DNA of 64,000 nt, from contig JNVV01000006.1 of assembly GCA_000733355.1 (NCBI GenBank), positions 1 to 64,000 on the forward strand. The letters run 5' to 3'. Every line of letters starts with the position of its first letter. Within the stretch, counting starts at the first letter, position 1. The DNA comes from Falciphora oryzae (lineage: Eukaryota; Ascomycota; Sordariomycetes; Magnaporthales; Magnaporthaceae). Position numbers and translations under genes: made by a program. Under the pieces are notes generated by a model. It saw nothing but the letters and a program-made list of their open reading frames with translations. It was not told the DNA's origin and did no database searches. Shown here piece by piece: positions 11,328 to 21,169 of the stretch.

Positions 11328-11691
11328 AAGATAGCTTTTGGTGCTCCATTTTGTCGTATGTTTTTTGTATATGTTAGGTCCATTCTAGTTTGGAGTCGAT
11401 CCAGAGGCAAATCCCAAAAATATAAAAAAAAAATTCCGGCTTTTTTTAAAATCCCGTAATTTCGCTAAAACGATTAAAAATGTAAAACGGCCCTTTTATA
11501 TATTTTTTTCGTTTTTACCCGTTCGAAAAAACTAGTAACAATCCAAATGTTTATAATATAGCCTTAAAGTTTTATTCGTTAAAAAAAAAGCAACAATTAG
11601 GGTTTAGAGGTACCAACTAACAAAGCTTTTTCAAAGCTTAAGAAAAAAGATAGTAAAGTTTCCGTTAAAGGACAAACCGATTTTTTTTATT
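11328..11691. other. Spacer between LTR copies, possible leader stub
   Basis: The first 80-90 bases have normal composition and hold TGGTGCTCC at 11339-11347, which resembles a primer-binding site 11 bases after the LTR end. That would make the LTR the 5' LTR of a truncated second copy. The remainder is very AT-rich with no gene seen. Confidence 0.4.
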
Positions 11692-11957
11692 TGTAACAAA
11701 GGGTTAAAAACGGGTTAAAAAAGGATTTTTATATTGCAAATAATCTTTTTATAGGTTTAAAAAATGCTTAAAAAAAAGGAATCCTTTATAAAAGATATAA
11801 AAAATAGCAGGGTTTATATAAACCACCCTGTAATCCGTGCGAAGTATTAAGTACATGATTTACACTGCCTTTCCGGCCTTCGGCTTTTGGGCCTATACCG
11901 GTTCCCGGACCTTCTGTGGGGCCGATTAGGTGAGTTTACGGGTTCTTTCGTGTGACA
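11692..11957 (-). repeat. Inverted, heavily mutated LTR copy of the gypsy family
   Basis: Read on the minus strand it runs from TGTCACACGAAAGAACCCG to TTTGTTACA and aligns to the LTR at 11033-11327 with many C-to-T changes and a gap of about 29 bp. Flanking five-base sequences (TTATT left, ATAAA right) do not match, and no polypurine tract or primer site adjoins it. It may be a solo LTR or a rearranged fragment. Confidence 0.75.
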
Positions 11958-12186
11958 ATAAAGGTTAAAAAAAGGCGACGATAACTAGTTGGCGATGTAG
12001 CATTTGCGGCAAAACCGGATATAATGCGCGCATTTGTTAGGAAAAAGTAAAAATGTCCGATATATATAATCCCTAGTAGTTTTAATAAATTGCTGGCGTT
12101 GCTGAGTTGATATGCGCGTTAATTGATTAAAAGTTAGGGTGGCGTGTCCTAAGCGGTGTGTTGTCCCACTTGGTGGTGGACCACGT
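11958..12186 (+). pseudogene. 3' end of a pogo/Fot1-like transposase relic with its terminal repeat
   Basis: The translation reads WRCSICGKTGYNARIC and then stops: a CX2CX4HX4C knuckle with His replaced by Tyr. I recall such a C-terminal knuckle in some fungal pogo-like DDE transposases; this is from memory, not a search. The segment ends in GGTGGACCACGT followed by TA (12187-12188), matching the ends of the two fold-back elements. The left boundary abuts the inverted LTR; the rest of the transposase is absent. Confidence 0.5.
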
Positions 12187-12406
12187 TAACTTTTTCAAGT
12201 GCATTTAATTTAATTATTTATTATATTTTTACGTTTAACTTGTTTTATAACATAAGCTCTACAATAAAAGTGGCACCCGTCATTCTCGCAGGCCGTATTC
12301 CCTGGGGCCAATCCGAGGTGTTCAGTCTCCGTTTGGCACATCTTTCCCTGGACGGCTCTCTTCCGCCGCCGGGCACCACACTCCAGGCCAAGATTAGCAA
12401 GTCGAG
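12187..12406. promoter_or_regulatory. Boundary of the AT-rich island and edc3 upstream region
   Basis: AT-rich until about 12275, then abruptly GC-rich, leaving about 130 bp of normal sequence before the edc3 ATG. No motif stands out with confidence. Confidence 0.5.
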
Positions 12407-14936
12407 ATGGCGACCGACTTCATCGGGGCTCACATGCTTGTGACCCTCCGGAAGCCTCCCACTAGCCTGCGGGGCGTGGTCAGCGACGTGAAGTCGGGTT
12501 GTAGCCTGACACTTTCAAATGGTTTGGCGCTCTCGTTCTCGCGTAGAGCGGGGCCGCCCGCGATCCCCCCTTGATCCGATGAAGATTCGAGGCTAACATC
12601 CACGGGGTCCTGTAGTATGGTCTGCCGATGGCAGCGTGTGGCTCCAATCCCACCTCACGGTCGAGGCCGCCAACGTTGCGAACTTGGTCGAGATTCCCAC
12701 AGCAACGCCGCCGTTGCAAACGCCCGGGGCTGATACCAGGACCCCGACTGCCTCTACGACCACAGGCGTCCAAAATGCCGGCCGTCCGCCTGTACCATCA
12801 TCGTCGGCGGTACCACCACGACCAACAACAATAACAACATTGTCACCCCAACCTGCACTACCACCGTCGTCCACAGCAGCACCAACGTCAACACCAACAG
12901 CTGGGGCACCCTTTAGAGACCCCGCAATAATCGCCGTGGGGAAGCCGCCGCCAGTGGGCGTAGCGGCCCATCCCGGTGCCAGAGACAACGAGGGGACCAA
13001 AAAGTCGTCGCGGCAGGGCACGCCAGCCCAGGCAATAACCGGGACGTCTGCTGCAGCCGTGTCGGTGTCGGCTAGTCCGGCGAACCCGACATTGGATACG
13101 CCACGGATATCGGTGCATGGCCTAGATCCAGTCGCTAGCGACCTGCTGCGTGTCGACGCGGAACCCACAAGCCACGCTCCGGGAAAGAAGAAGAGCCGGC
13201 GGCCACGTGCGAACAAAGGCGGCCGCACTGCCGCGACGCAGGAAGACAATGGGCTCGGCCAGGAGCTGGCCAATGGGCAGGCCGCGGCACATGGTTCTAA
13301 GGGCTGGCGGCAGACGCCCATGCTGGAGGACACATCTTCTTTCCAGCCGTTCAACGCGCTCAAGAGAAGCCGGGGCCGCAAAGAGAACCCCTTGCAGCAT
13401 GAGAATGGGTGGGCTTCGGAGGACGTCACTGACGTGCAGGAGCTGGGAGAATTCGATTTCGAAGGAGGGCTGGCCAAGTTCGACAAGCACACACTTTTCG
13501 ACCAGATGCGCAAGGACGACCAGGTGGACGACGTAAACCGGCTGGTATCTCACAACAGGCAGCCGAGGCCCAAGCCCGGCACGTCTGGAGGCAAAAACCT
13601 CCACTACTCGGAGAACGTCCTCGACGCGCCGGCCGCCGGCACAAGTCTGAAGGTGGGGCTCCCGCATGACTTCTGGAACAGCGAGGCGGACACGGAGCGG
13701 CCGAGTGCACGAGACCTAGGAAGCCGCCAGAGCTCACGGAGGGGGGAGAGCAAGATGCCGGCCGCGCGGAGGTCGCAGTCGCGCAAGGCTAGCGCCACCG
13801 CCTCAACGATAGTCGCCCCGCCTCGCACGGGATCTAGCGGCGTGCGTACCCCAACCTCGGGCAATCGGCAGCGCCGCGGGCCCGCCACAGTCCAGGGCCC
13901 GGCCGATGGCTTGGCTGGCGGCGGGGACCGCACGCAGCGGCCGACGGGTGCCGTCCCGACTGCCCCGAGCCTCGCACTCGTTCCAAGTCTGCGCCGCATC
14001 GAGACCGTCTCGGCCCTCCAGATGCTGAACCTGGAACTTATCGCACACAATGACATCGGGCTCACCGAAGATATGATGACGGAAAACGCGGCGCGGGGTA
14101 TCGCCGAGGTGGCCCTAACGGCGCTCGCAGACCCCGCCATCCGGCTCAGGTCGGGCGTCAGCGGCGGTGACATCGCGGCGGGGGCCGTCGTGGTTCTAGC
14201 TGGCAACAACAAGTCTGGGATTCGAGCCGTGGCTGCGGCACGCCACCTTCGTAATAAGGGAGTCAACACGCTCGTGTGCGTCGTCGGCATGGAGAGGGGC
14301 GAACGCGACCTCCTTGAGGGCATGCAGCAGCAGCTGCGACTGCTCCGCAACCTCGGCGGGCGTGTATACGGCAAGAACGAGCTCCTTGACCATGTGCGCA
14401 AGCTTAGCATCCCTACACTCACCGTCGACACGCCGCGCGGCGCGCTCGTGCCGAACCCGCCTGCCGTCACGCTCATCGTCGACGCGCTGCTCGGCCTGGC
14501 GACGCCCTTTGACGAGCTGCGCACCGGCGAGCAGGCCACCGTCTTTGAGCTGGTCGAGTGGGCCAACCGGAACGAGGCCTTTGTCCTCGCCGTCGACGTG
14601 CCCACCGGCATCGACCCGTCCACGGGCAACATTAGCATCGTTGACGGGAATCGCCTCTACGTGCGGCCTCGCTACGTTGCCGCCCTGGGCGCTCCGAAGA
14701 AGGGCTTGCTAGAGTCCATGTCGTCTGGCGCGGCGGCCGAGGGCGACGCTACTGTGGCACAAGCGCAAGCTCCCGACGACTTTGTTTCCGATTGGAAGCT
14801 CTTTATAATCGACATTGGACTCGGGCCGGCCGTCTGGAAGAAGGCGGGCACCAAAATGCGGCGCGGTATTGATTTTGGTCGCAGTTGGGTCGTGGAAATG
14901 CGCTTCCTGAACGGTGGCACGGAGCCTGCAGCGTGA
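12407..14936 (+). CDS. edc3: Enhancer of mRNA decapping 3 (Edc3)
   Basis: Edc3 is a scaffold of the Dcp1-Dcp2 decapping complex in cytoplasmic P-bodies. Two exons, 12407-12521 and 12616-14936, give 811 aa. The start is the ATG that opens the LSm fold (MATDFIGAHMLVTLRKPP); exon 1 ends in LTLSN and joins exon 2 at Val by a phase-1 intron with an unusual GTTTGG donor. Domains: LSm about 1-65; low-complexity Pro/Thr/Ala linker; FDF motif (FDFEGGLAKFDKHTLFDQM) about 318-340; YjeF-N Rossmann domain about 505-760 (LVCVVGMERG, DVPTGIDPSTG). The YjeF-N fold in Edc3 is known for dimerisation and ligand binding rather than epimerase activity. Convergent with pif1, and only 220 bp from the transposon island. 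Confidence 0.93.
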
Positions 14937-15164
14937 CGTCGAGGGGCTGCTTCCGGCAGCCGACCCCCTAGAAAGGGTAGCATCATGTTTACTTTACTGT
15001 ACGAACGAACGAACGCATCTATATATTAATGTTCCTTGCTGCTTGGCTCTTGACCAGAACGTAGGCGTCAGGGGTCCCTGCAAACATGCATCCACGCAGC
15101 CATCGCATTCTTTATTTACATAGACGGTACAAGATTCTGGCGCACCCTCCCGAATTGAGCAGCA
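14937..15164. other. Convergent 3' ends of edc3 and pif1
   Basis: 228 bp shared 3' region. It includes ACGAACGAACGAACG and TATATATTAATG; no gene. Confidence 0.5.
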
Positions 15165-18084
15165 TTACCCAGTTGCAGACATGGCGCGCATCGAAAGGCC
15201 GCTACCGTGCGTCCCAGCCCTAGCCCCATTCGCCGGTGCCCTGCCACCAGAAACTGCACTCTCGGCGCTGTATAGCTTGTTGTAAAACTCAACTACTCGT
15301 GGGTGAGCCATAACCTTGTGTTTCTCGAACCTTAACACCTGCAGGCCACCCTGGCTGGTCGCGCGACTAAGCGCAACATAAGCCTGACCCTTCTCAAAAA
15401 CCCTCCCAAGGTCGACCTTCACCCTCTCTAGTGTCTGGCCCTGGGCCTTGTGGATCGAGAGAGCCCACGCTAGAATGAGGGGCACCTGCTTGCGGGAAGC
15501 CTGGACCTCGCCTGTAGGCAGTTCCGACTTCCATTCCTCTGGAACGCAAAGAAGCGTGCGCGGTGACCCGTCTACTGCGTGGAAGCGCACGAGGGGGTAC
15601 TCCTTATTGTCCTGGCTGCCACTCTCTTCCAGCTGGCGGCTGAAGGCCATCAGACGTTTCCTCCTTGCCTCGGCTTCCTTGTCGTCCTCGGCGCCGTCCT
15701 CGTCCTCGGCGCCTGAGCCGTAGCCGTCGCCTGGGTTTATTGCTTGGAAGGTGGCCTGACTCATGAAGCGCGTCACCGTCCCCAATGACCCGTTGACCAA
15801 AGTCTCGTCCATGTTTTTGATTAACATGACCTGTGCGCCCTTGCGCAACTCCAGCGTCTTTGGGGCCATCATGTTTTGCAGCAGCTTTTTGTCTTGCATG
15901 GAGTCGCCCGTATCGATCGCGTCGTATCGATACGGTTTGGACTGCAGACTCTGCAGTCGCCTGTTGTTGGAGCCGTCTACCTCTGATCTCGTCGGGAACC
16001 TGTGCACGTTACCTCTCAGTAAACAACCCGACAACGTTCGGTTTTGTGATACCACTGGTTCTCATAGTGAAGGAAAGAAAGTCTCGAAGGAGGGCGAAAG
16101 GATGATGAGGTGGGGAAGGGGGCACATGGTGATGGGGTTCTTTCATACAGTTCAGTCACCTCCGGTCCATCTTCAAAATGTAGAGGCCGGGAAAGCGCTT
16201 TGAAATTTTTGACCGTCTGATCACTGATCCTCCCAAGGCGCATTTCGTTGAGCATACTGGCAAATTCTGCGGGCAGGGAAATTAGCCTAGATCAAGACTC
16301 CTCAATGACGGGCCTTCCTTGGAAGGCGCGGGAGGGTCCGAGGTAGGGCACTTACCAGGGTCTTTTTGGCGGAAGACCTCTGTTAGACCTATCGTGTGGT
16401 CAATCGAAGTGTTCCAGGTTGCCGCCTCAAACGCAAACTTGATGTCTCGTTTGTCGGCGCCATCCGGGACAGGAGGAAGCTGGAAGAAGTCGCCTGTGAT
16501 GACAAGTTGAATACCACCCCAGGGGCGGCCGTTGTTGCGGATGGTGCGGCCTATCTGCGACAACTTGTCGAACAGATCACCGTCTACCATGGAAATTTCG
16601 TCAATGATGAGAATCTTTGTCCGCAACCAGCGGTTTTTGTACTTGGGATTCCGCCTGATCTTCTTGACCAATGTCTGGGCGTCCTCCTTTCCGAGACCGA
16701 TGCCCGAAAAGCTGTGCAGAGTCATGCCGCCGATATTGCAGGCGGCTAGTCCAGTCGAGGCTGTGACTGCCAGGCGGTCGGGGTCCTTTGCCCACTTCTT
16801 CTTGAGGTCCGAGATGATGGCCCTCATGAGTACCGACTTTCCTGTCCCGGCAGGGCCAGTGAAGAAGACACTTAGGTTGCGGTCGCAGACGAGGCTTTTG
16901 ACATGCCGCTGTTCGTTGCTCAGCGAAATGGGTGAGCTCTTGGACGTAGTGGCGCGCACGTGTCCGCCCACCGTCTCTTGAATCTCATCCACCGTCATTT
17001 CCTGGCCGGCGCCTGTCGGCCTCTTCTGCTGGCCCCTGAACTGCTTCTTCTGAGCCTTAAAGAGACTCGCGGGGGCATCCCATGGAAGCTCCTTTTCCTG
17101 ACGTCCCGAGGACCCACGGCCTGAGGACACCGGATCACGCCCGCCGTCTGCAGATTGCGCATCATCCCCAGTGCCTTTAGTCAGGCTCCAATTTTTCGGG
17201 ATTGTCCTCTTCTTGGCCGGGGGGATGTCTTCTAGATCGATCACGGTCGCCTCCCGTTTCGCGGACACCGGCTGGGGTGCGCTCTTGTGTTCACGGCACG
17301 GGGGTAGGTAGTGCGAATCCGAAGACTGAGACCAAGACAACACACTCGTGCCGCTGGCCACAGGCGCCGAGGTGGCGTCACTCGACTTTGCTGCAACGAC
17401 GGGGGGTAGAGCGGAGGGTGCCTCAAAGTCAAGGTCCAGCGTATCATCATCGCTCAGGTCGTCGTCGGCGATATATACCGATGTTGCTACTCGCTCGGCC
17501 TTCTCTTTCTTGGCGGCCGCCTCGTCGTCAAAGAGTCCAAAGACGTCGGGCTCATCGTCGAAGGAACTGGTGTTGTGGCACAGAGAGGCGATTGTCCTCC
17601 GACTCCCCGACAGCGCGGTGAGGGTTTGATCGGGCCTCCCTGGCAGGTTGGTGGAGCGGTGCGACAGGGCGGATTCCGCAGGTGCGGCGGCTGTAGCTGC
17701 GGGCGGGCGGGCGGTCGTCCTCTTGAGCTGCTCTGCTATGCTGGGGCGGCTGGACAGGGCGGCAGCCGGCCTGCTGGAGGCGGGCGTTTGCTTGGCTGTG
17801 AATGTGTGGTTGGGTGGCCGGGACTCGCTCGAGCCCTTAGGGTCGGGGTCTCGGATGGCGCGCGACAGCATGGCGGGACGGTTCGGGGGAAGTGGAGAGC
17901 ACTCGTCCAGGTTGTTCTTGCCTGATACCGCACACGGAGAAAAGTGGTGGATTGTGCAGGCTACGCCAAGGGACTGGTTGTGCTTGCGGGCGGGCAGCGA
18001 GGAGGGGCCGCGGGGAGACAGGGCCAAGCGGCCAGAGAGACGGCGAGAGATGGTGTTGATGAAGTTGAGAGGGTGCATTCGCAT
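15165..18084 (-). CDS. pif1: ATP-dependent DNA helicase Pif1
   Basis: 5'-to-3' superfamily 1B helicase acting on G-quadruplexes, telomeres, Okazaki fragments and mitochondrial DNA. Exons (minus) 18084-16356, 16266-16149 and 15999-15165 encode 893 aa; joins are at DP|EFASM and TEL|FPTRSEV. Motifs: Walker A GPAGTGKS (about 410-417), DEISM (about 495), GDFFQLPP (about 531), the Pif1-family LTEVFRQKDPEF, LSIHKAQGQT and AYVALSRAT near the C-terminus. The first in-frame ATG gives an Arg/Ser/Leu-rich N-terminus (HPLNFINTISRRLSGRLAL) like a mitochondrial targeting peptide. A second ATG, at residue 72 (17871), would skip it, as in yeast PIF1 with its mitochondrial and nuclear starts. The region before the helicase core is acidic and disordered. 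Confidence 0.92.
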
Positions 18085-19073
18085 GCCGCCCCAGGAATGC
18101 ACAGTGGTGCCGTCTTTTGTGCGGAGCGGCGCAGACAGCGACACCTGGGCGGGATTTTCTAGGCGGCCTTTAGACGACACACAGGTGTGCTGCTGTCAAG
18201 GCGGGAGACATGCCCGTCCTGTTGACAGGGGCTCAGGAACTCTGGAGGGTGGGAGATCTGAGGGAGTCTTGGTGGGTTAGGACGAGAAGGCACTAAGTGC
18301 ATTGAGGGTCCAGTGTGGAGGAGACACCGCCTCGGGGTCACATTGGAGACAACCCGGCTGTTGGGTTCATCGCATCGGGACCTACCTCTACCTAGTTCTC
18401 CGTGGCATCCACGGTTGGCAGGAGCATTGGAGGCCCCTGTGATTGATCAATGCTCTGATGACGACTGCTGGGAGTTTGAGTTGTAGCACGCGTTGTGGTC
18501 GCGTTCTCCGCAAAAGCGCGTTTGTCGCGCACGTTGTCACCGGACTTGGTCGCCAAAAACCGTGCCGGTAAGTATCACCTTCCCTGACGCGCACCTTCCC
18601 CCCGAAAAATTTTCCTGTTGGACCCACTGTTAGTGGCCGCTAAGGAAGCCCGGCTATTTTTGGTGTGCGGCCCACCAAAATGCCCGGAACAGCACTATTG
18701 GGCACTAACAAGCCCATTTGACTTGTTTTTGCTCGCGTTCTCCGACTCCTTTTGACAACGACGTCGGCAACGCAACTGGGCCAAAAGAGCAGAGAATGGC
18801 TGGCAACGGTATTGGGGGTGCCTACTGCCAGTCGAGGGGAAGGCCTGCACCCTATCGCCCAGGGCGCGCCTCGCGCGCGCCGAAACCTTCGACAATCGGA
18901 TTGCTCCAACTTCCTCGCATCACCAGGTTGACCGCCCTTTGATTTCCTTATCGCTTTCGTTTCGCGCACCGAGCCGAACGATTCGAATGCACAAAAAGAT
19001 TGCAGGCCGGCAAGCAGTTAAAACACATCGGACGAATAGCCGGCCCGGCCGCCGCCGTCCCCCGCCATACACG
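18085..19073. promoter_or_regulatory. Upstream region of pif1
   Basis: GC-rich, with no convincing gene. The reading frame of pif1 stays open to 18180 but has no ATG beyond 18084. Includes a CpG-rich GGCGCGCCTCGCGCGCGCC stretch near 18860-18880. Confidence 0.4.
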
Positions 19074-19260
19074 CGACCCTTCGGTCGTACACACACGCGG
19101 CCTTTCGGTCGTACACACACGCGACCCTTCGGTCGTACACACACGCGACCCTTCGGTCGTACACACACGCGACCTTTCGGTCGTACACACACGCGACCCT
19201 TCGGTCGTACACACACGCGACCCTTCGGTCGTACACACACGCGACTCCTCCTCGGTCGAC
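19074..19260. repeat. 24-bp minisatellite
   Basis: Seven tandem 24-bp units (19074-19241) and an eighth altered one, each containing CGACC(C/T)TTCGGTCG followed by TACACACACG. The CGACC/GGTCG arms can pair. Frames through it read repeats of eight residues (for example RPFGRTHT), which is expected for a period divisible by three and is not evidence of a gene. Confidence 0.93.
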
Positions 19261-19657
19261 CGCATCCCAACGATACGCATGGCGCAAAATTGGCCTGCTT
19301 AAGCTTTTGCTTAAGCACGCACGCGCAAAATTGGCTTGACGCTCGCGCCTCTATTTATTGCCACGCGGTAACTATACTGAAGTATAGGTGGCATCGCACG
19401 CGCAAGATCTTCGTGCGGCTTTGTTTGCCAACCGTGAAGTTGTACGAAACGCCGTGCACCACGTTGGCAAGCCGCGCAGCCTATCGTTTCGATACGCGAT
19501 AAACACACAAGGAGCACACCGGGTTGGAAGTAGGCCCTCCAGCCCCCGAACTTTCTTTCTTTGGCCGGGCCCAGGGGGGGACCCGAGGTCCCTTCCGCCA
19601 CACCCGGCCTTACTCTTTTTCCGGCACTTTGCCGGCCGACTGCGTTTCTCTACCACC
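19261..19657. other. Sequence between minisatellite and gap
   Basis: No gene seen. Contains two copies of GCGCAAAATTGGC (near 19282 and 19324) and the palindromic GCTTAAGC pair near 19300. Confidence 0.4.
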
Positions 19658-20471
19658 NNNNNNNNNNNNNNNNNNNNNNNNNNNNNNNNNNNNNNNNNNN
19701 NNNNNNNNNNNNNNNNNNNNNNNNNNNNNNNNNNNNNNNNNNNNNNNNNNNNNNNNNNNNNNNNNNNNNNNNNNNNNNNNNNNNNNNNNNNNNNNNNNNN
19801 NNNNNNNNNNNNNNNNNNNNNNNNNNNNNNNNNNNNNNNNNNNNNNNNNNNNNNNNNNNNNNNNNNNNNNNNNNNNNNNNNNNNNNNNNNNNNNNNNNNN
19901 NNNNNNNNNNNNNNNNNNNNNNNNNNNNNNNNNNNNNNNNNNNNNNNNNNNNNNNNNNNNNNNNNNNNNNNNNNNNNNNNNNNNNNNNNNNNNNNNNNNN
20001 NNNNNNNNNNNNNNNNNNNNNNNNNNNNNNNNNNNNNNNNNNNNNNNNNNNNNNNNNNNNNNNNNNNNNNNNNNNNNNNNNNNNNNNNNNNNNNNNNNNN
20101 NNNNNNNNNNNNNNNNNNNNNNNNNNNNNNNNNNNNNNNNNNNNNNNNNNNNNNNNNNNNNNNNNNNNNNNNNNNNNNNNNNNNNNNNNNNNNNNNNNNN
20201 NNNNNNNNNNNNNNNNNNNNNNNNNNNNNNNNNNNNNNNNNNNNNNNNNNNNNNNNNNNNNNNNNNNNNNNNNNNNNNNNNNNNNNNNNNNNNNNNNNNN
20301 NNNNNNNNNNNNNNNNNNNNNNNNNNNNNNNNNNNNNNNNNNNNNNNNNNNNNNNNNNNNNNNNNNNNNNNNNNNNNNNNNNNNNNNNNNNNNNNNNNNN
20401 NNNNNNNNNNNNNNNNNNNNNNNNNNNNNNNNNNNNNNNNNNNNNNNNNNNNNNNNNNNNNNNNNNNNNNN
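19658..20471. other. Assembly gap (814 N)
   Basis: Run of N; frames drawn across it are meaningless. The gap size may be an estimate. Confidence 1.
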
Positions 20472-21169
20472 CTGGTAATTTTTCTTTTTCCCTCCCTTGC
20501 TAGTTCAATCCTTGGCAGACGCACGTTCACCACCTGAGCGGGCCAGCCCATCCCAGGGAGGCAAGCTTGTAATGTGTAAAGCTGGCCATTTAATTTCTCT
20601 GTCACAGGTCGCAGGAGATATGTCTTGCAGCCAAGGTTGGTAGCTTTTCTGTCCGAAGACAGGAGGGTGTCGAACAGGAGCAGAAAAGTCTCATTTTTGC
20701 CCCCGCTCGCTCATTGTGACGTCCGACTTTAGTTCCTACCACGATTGTTGTGAGTGAGCTCTGAGCAATCACCAAGGGAAAAGGTTCGGCAATACCCACC
20801 GCCTCTCGCCTGCTTGGCTTTCCCAACGGTCAAGACCAGACAAGCCTTTTCTCGGCGCCTTGGGTCACGGTCTTCCCAGGAAAGGATTGGCTGCGCAGCC
20901 CCCAGGCCCCTCTCGCTCTCGAGCCGACTTGGATTGGTCAAAAGACCTTTTCGAAGCACAGTCGAAACAGCCTGTCGCTTACATACGAGCGCCGCTTTCT
21001 GCGCCGGCCACGATCTCCCTCGCCGGGGCCGCGGCGGGACGTGAGACCGTGAGTGGGCGCGGTTGAAGGCCATTGAGCGACTGGCTGATTGATCAGCCTC
21101 TGGCCGTGCACCGGGAAGATCGGGAATAAGACAAAAGCGAGAACAGACCAAGCCGTAGCAACAGCAGCC
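20472..21169 (+). promoter_or_regulatory. Upstream region of nha1
   Basis: About 700 bp from the gap to the nha1 start. An upstream in-frame ATG at 21089 would add 27 residues unlike the family N-terminus, so it was not used. No other gene seen. Confidence 0.45.

Noticed and set aside
11123..11410. 95-residue open frame on the minus strand
   Set aside because: It lies across the gypsy LTR and its flank; openness comes from the unmutated LTR sequence, and no domain is visible.
12593..14638. Two long minus-strand frames inside edc3
   Set aside because: Shadows of edc3; only the plus strand shows LSm, FDF and YjeF-N sequence.
19074..19260. CRISPR-like array
   Set aside because: Units are directly adjacent with no spacers, and the genome is eukaryotic.
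18939..19502. 187-residue open frame through the minisatellite, on the plus strand, with others on both strands
   Set aside because: A repeat period divisible by three keeps several frames open on both strands; flanking sequence has no conserved coding features.
19388..20605. Long open frames across the gap
   Set aside because: They consist mostly of N and carry no information.
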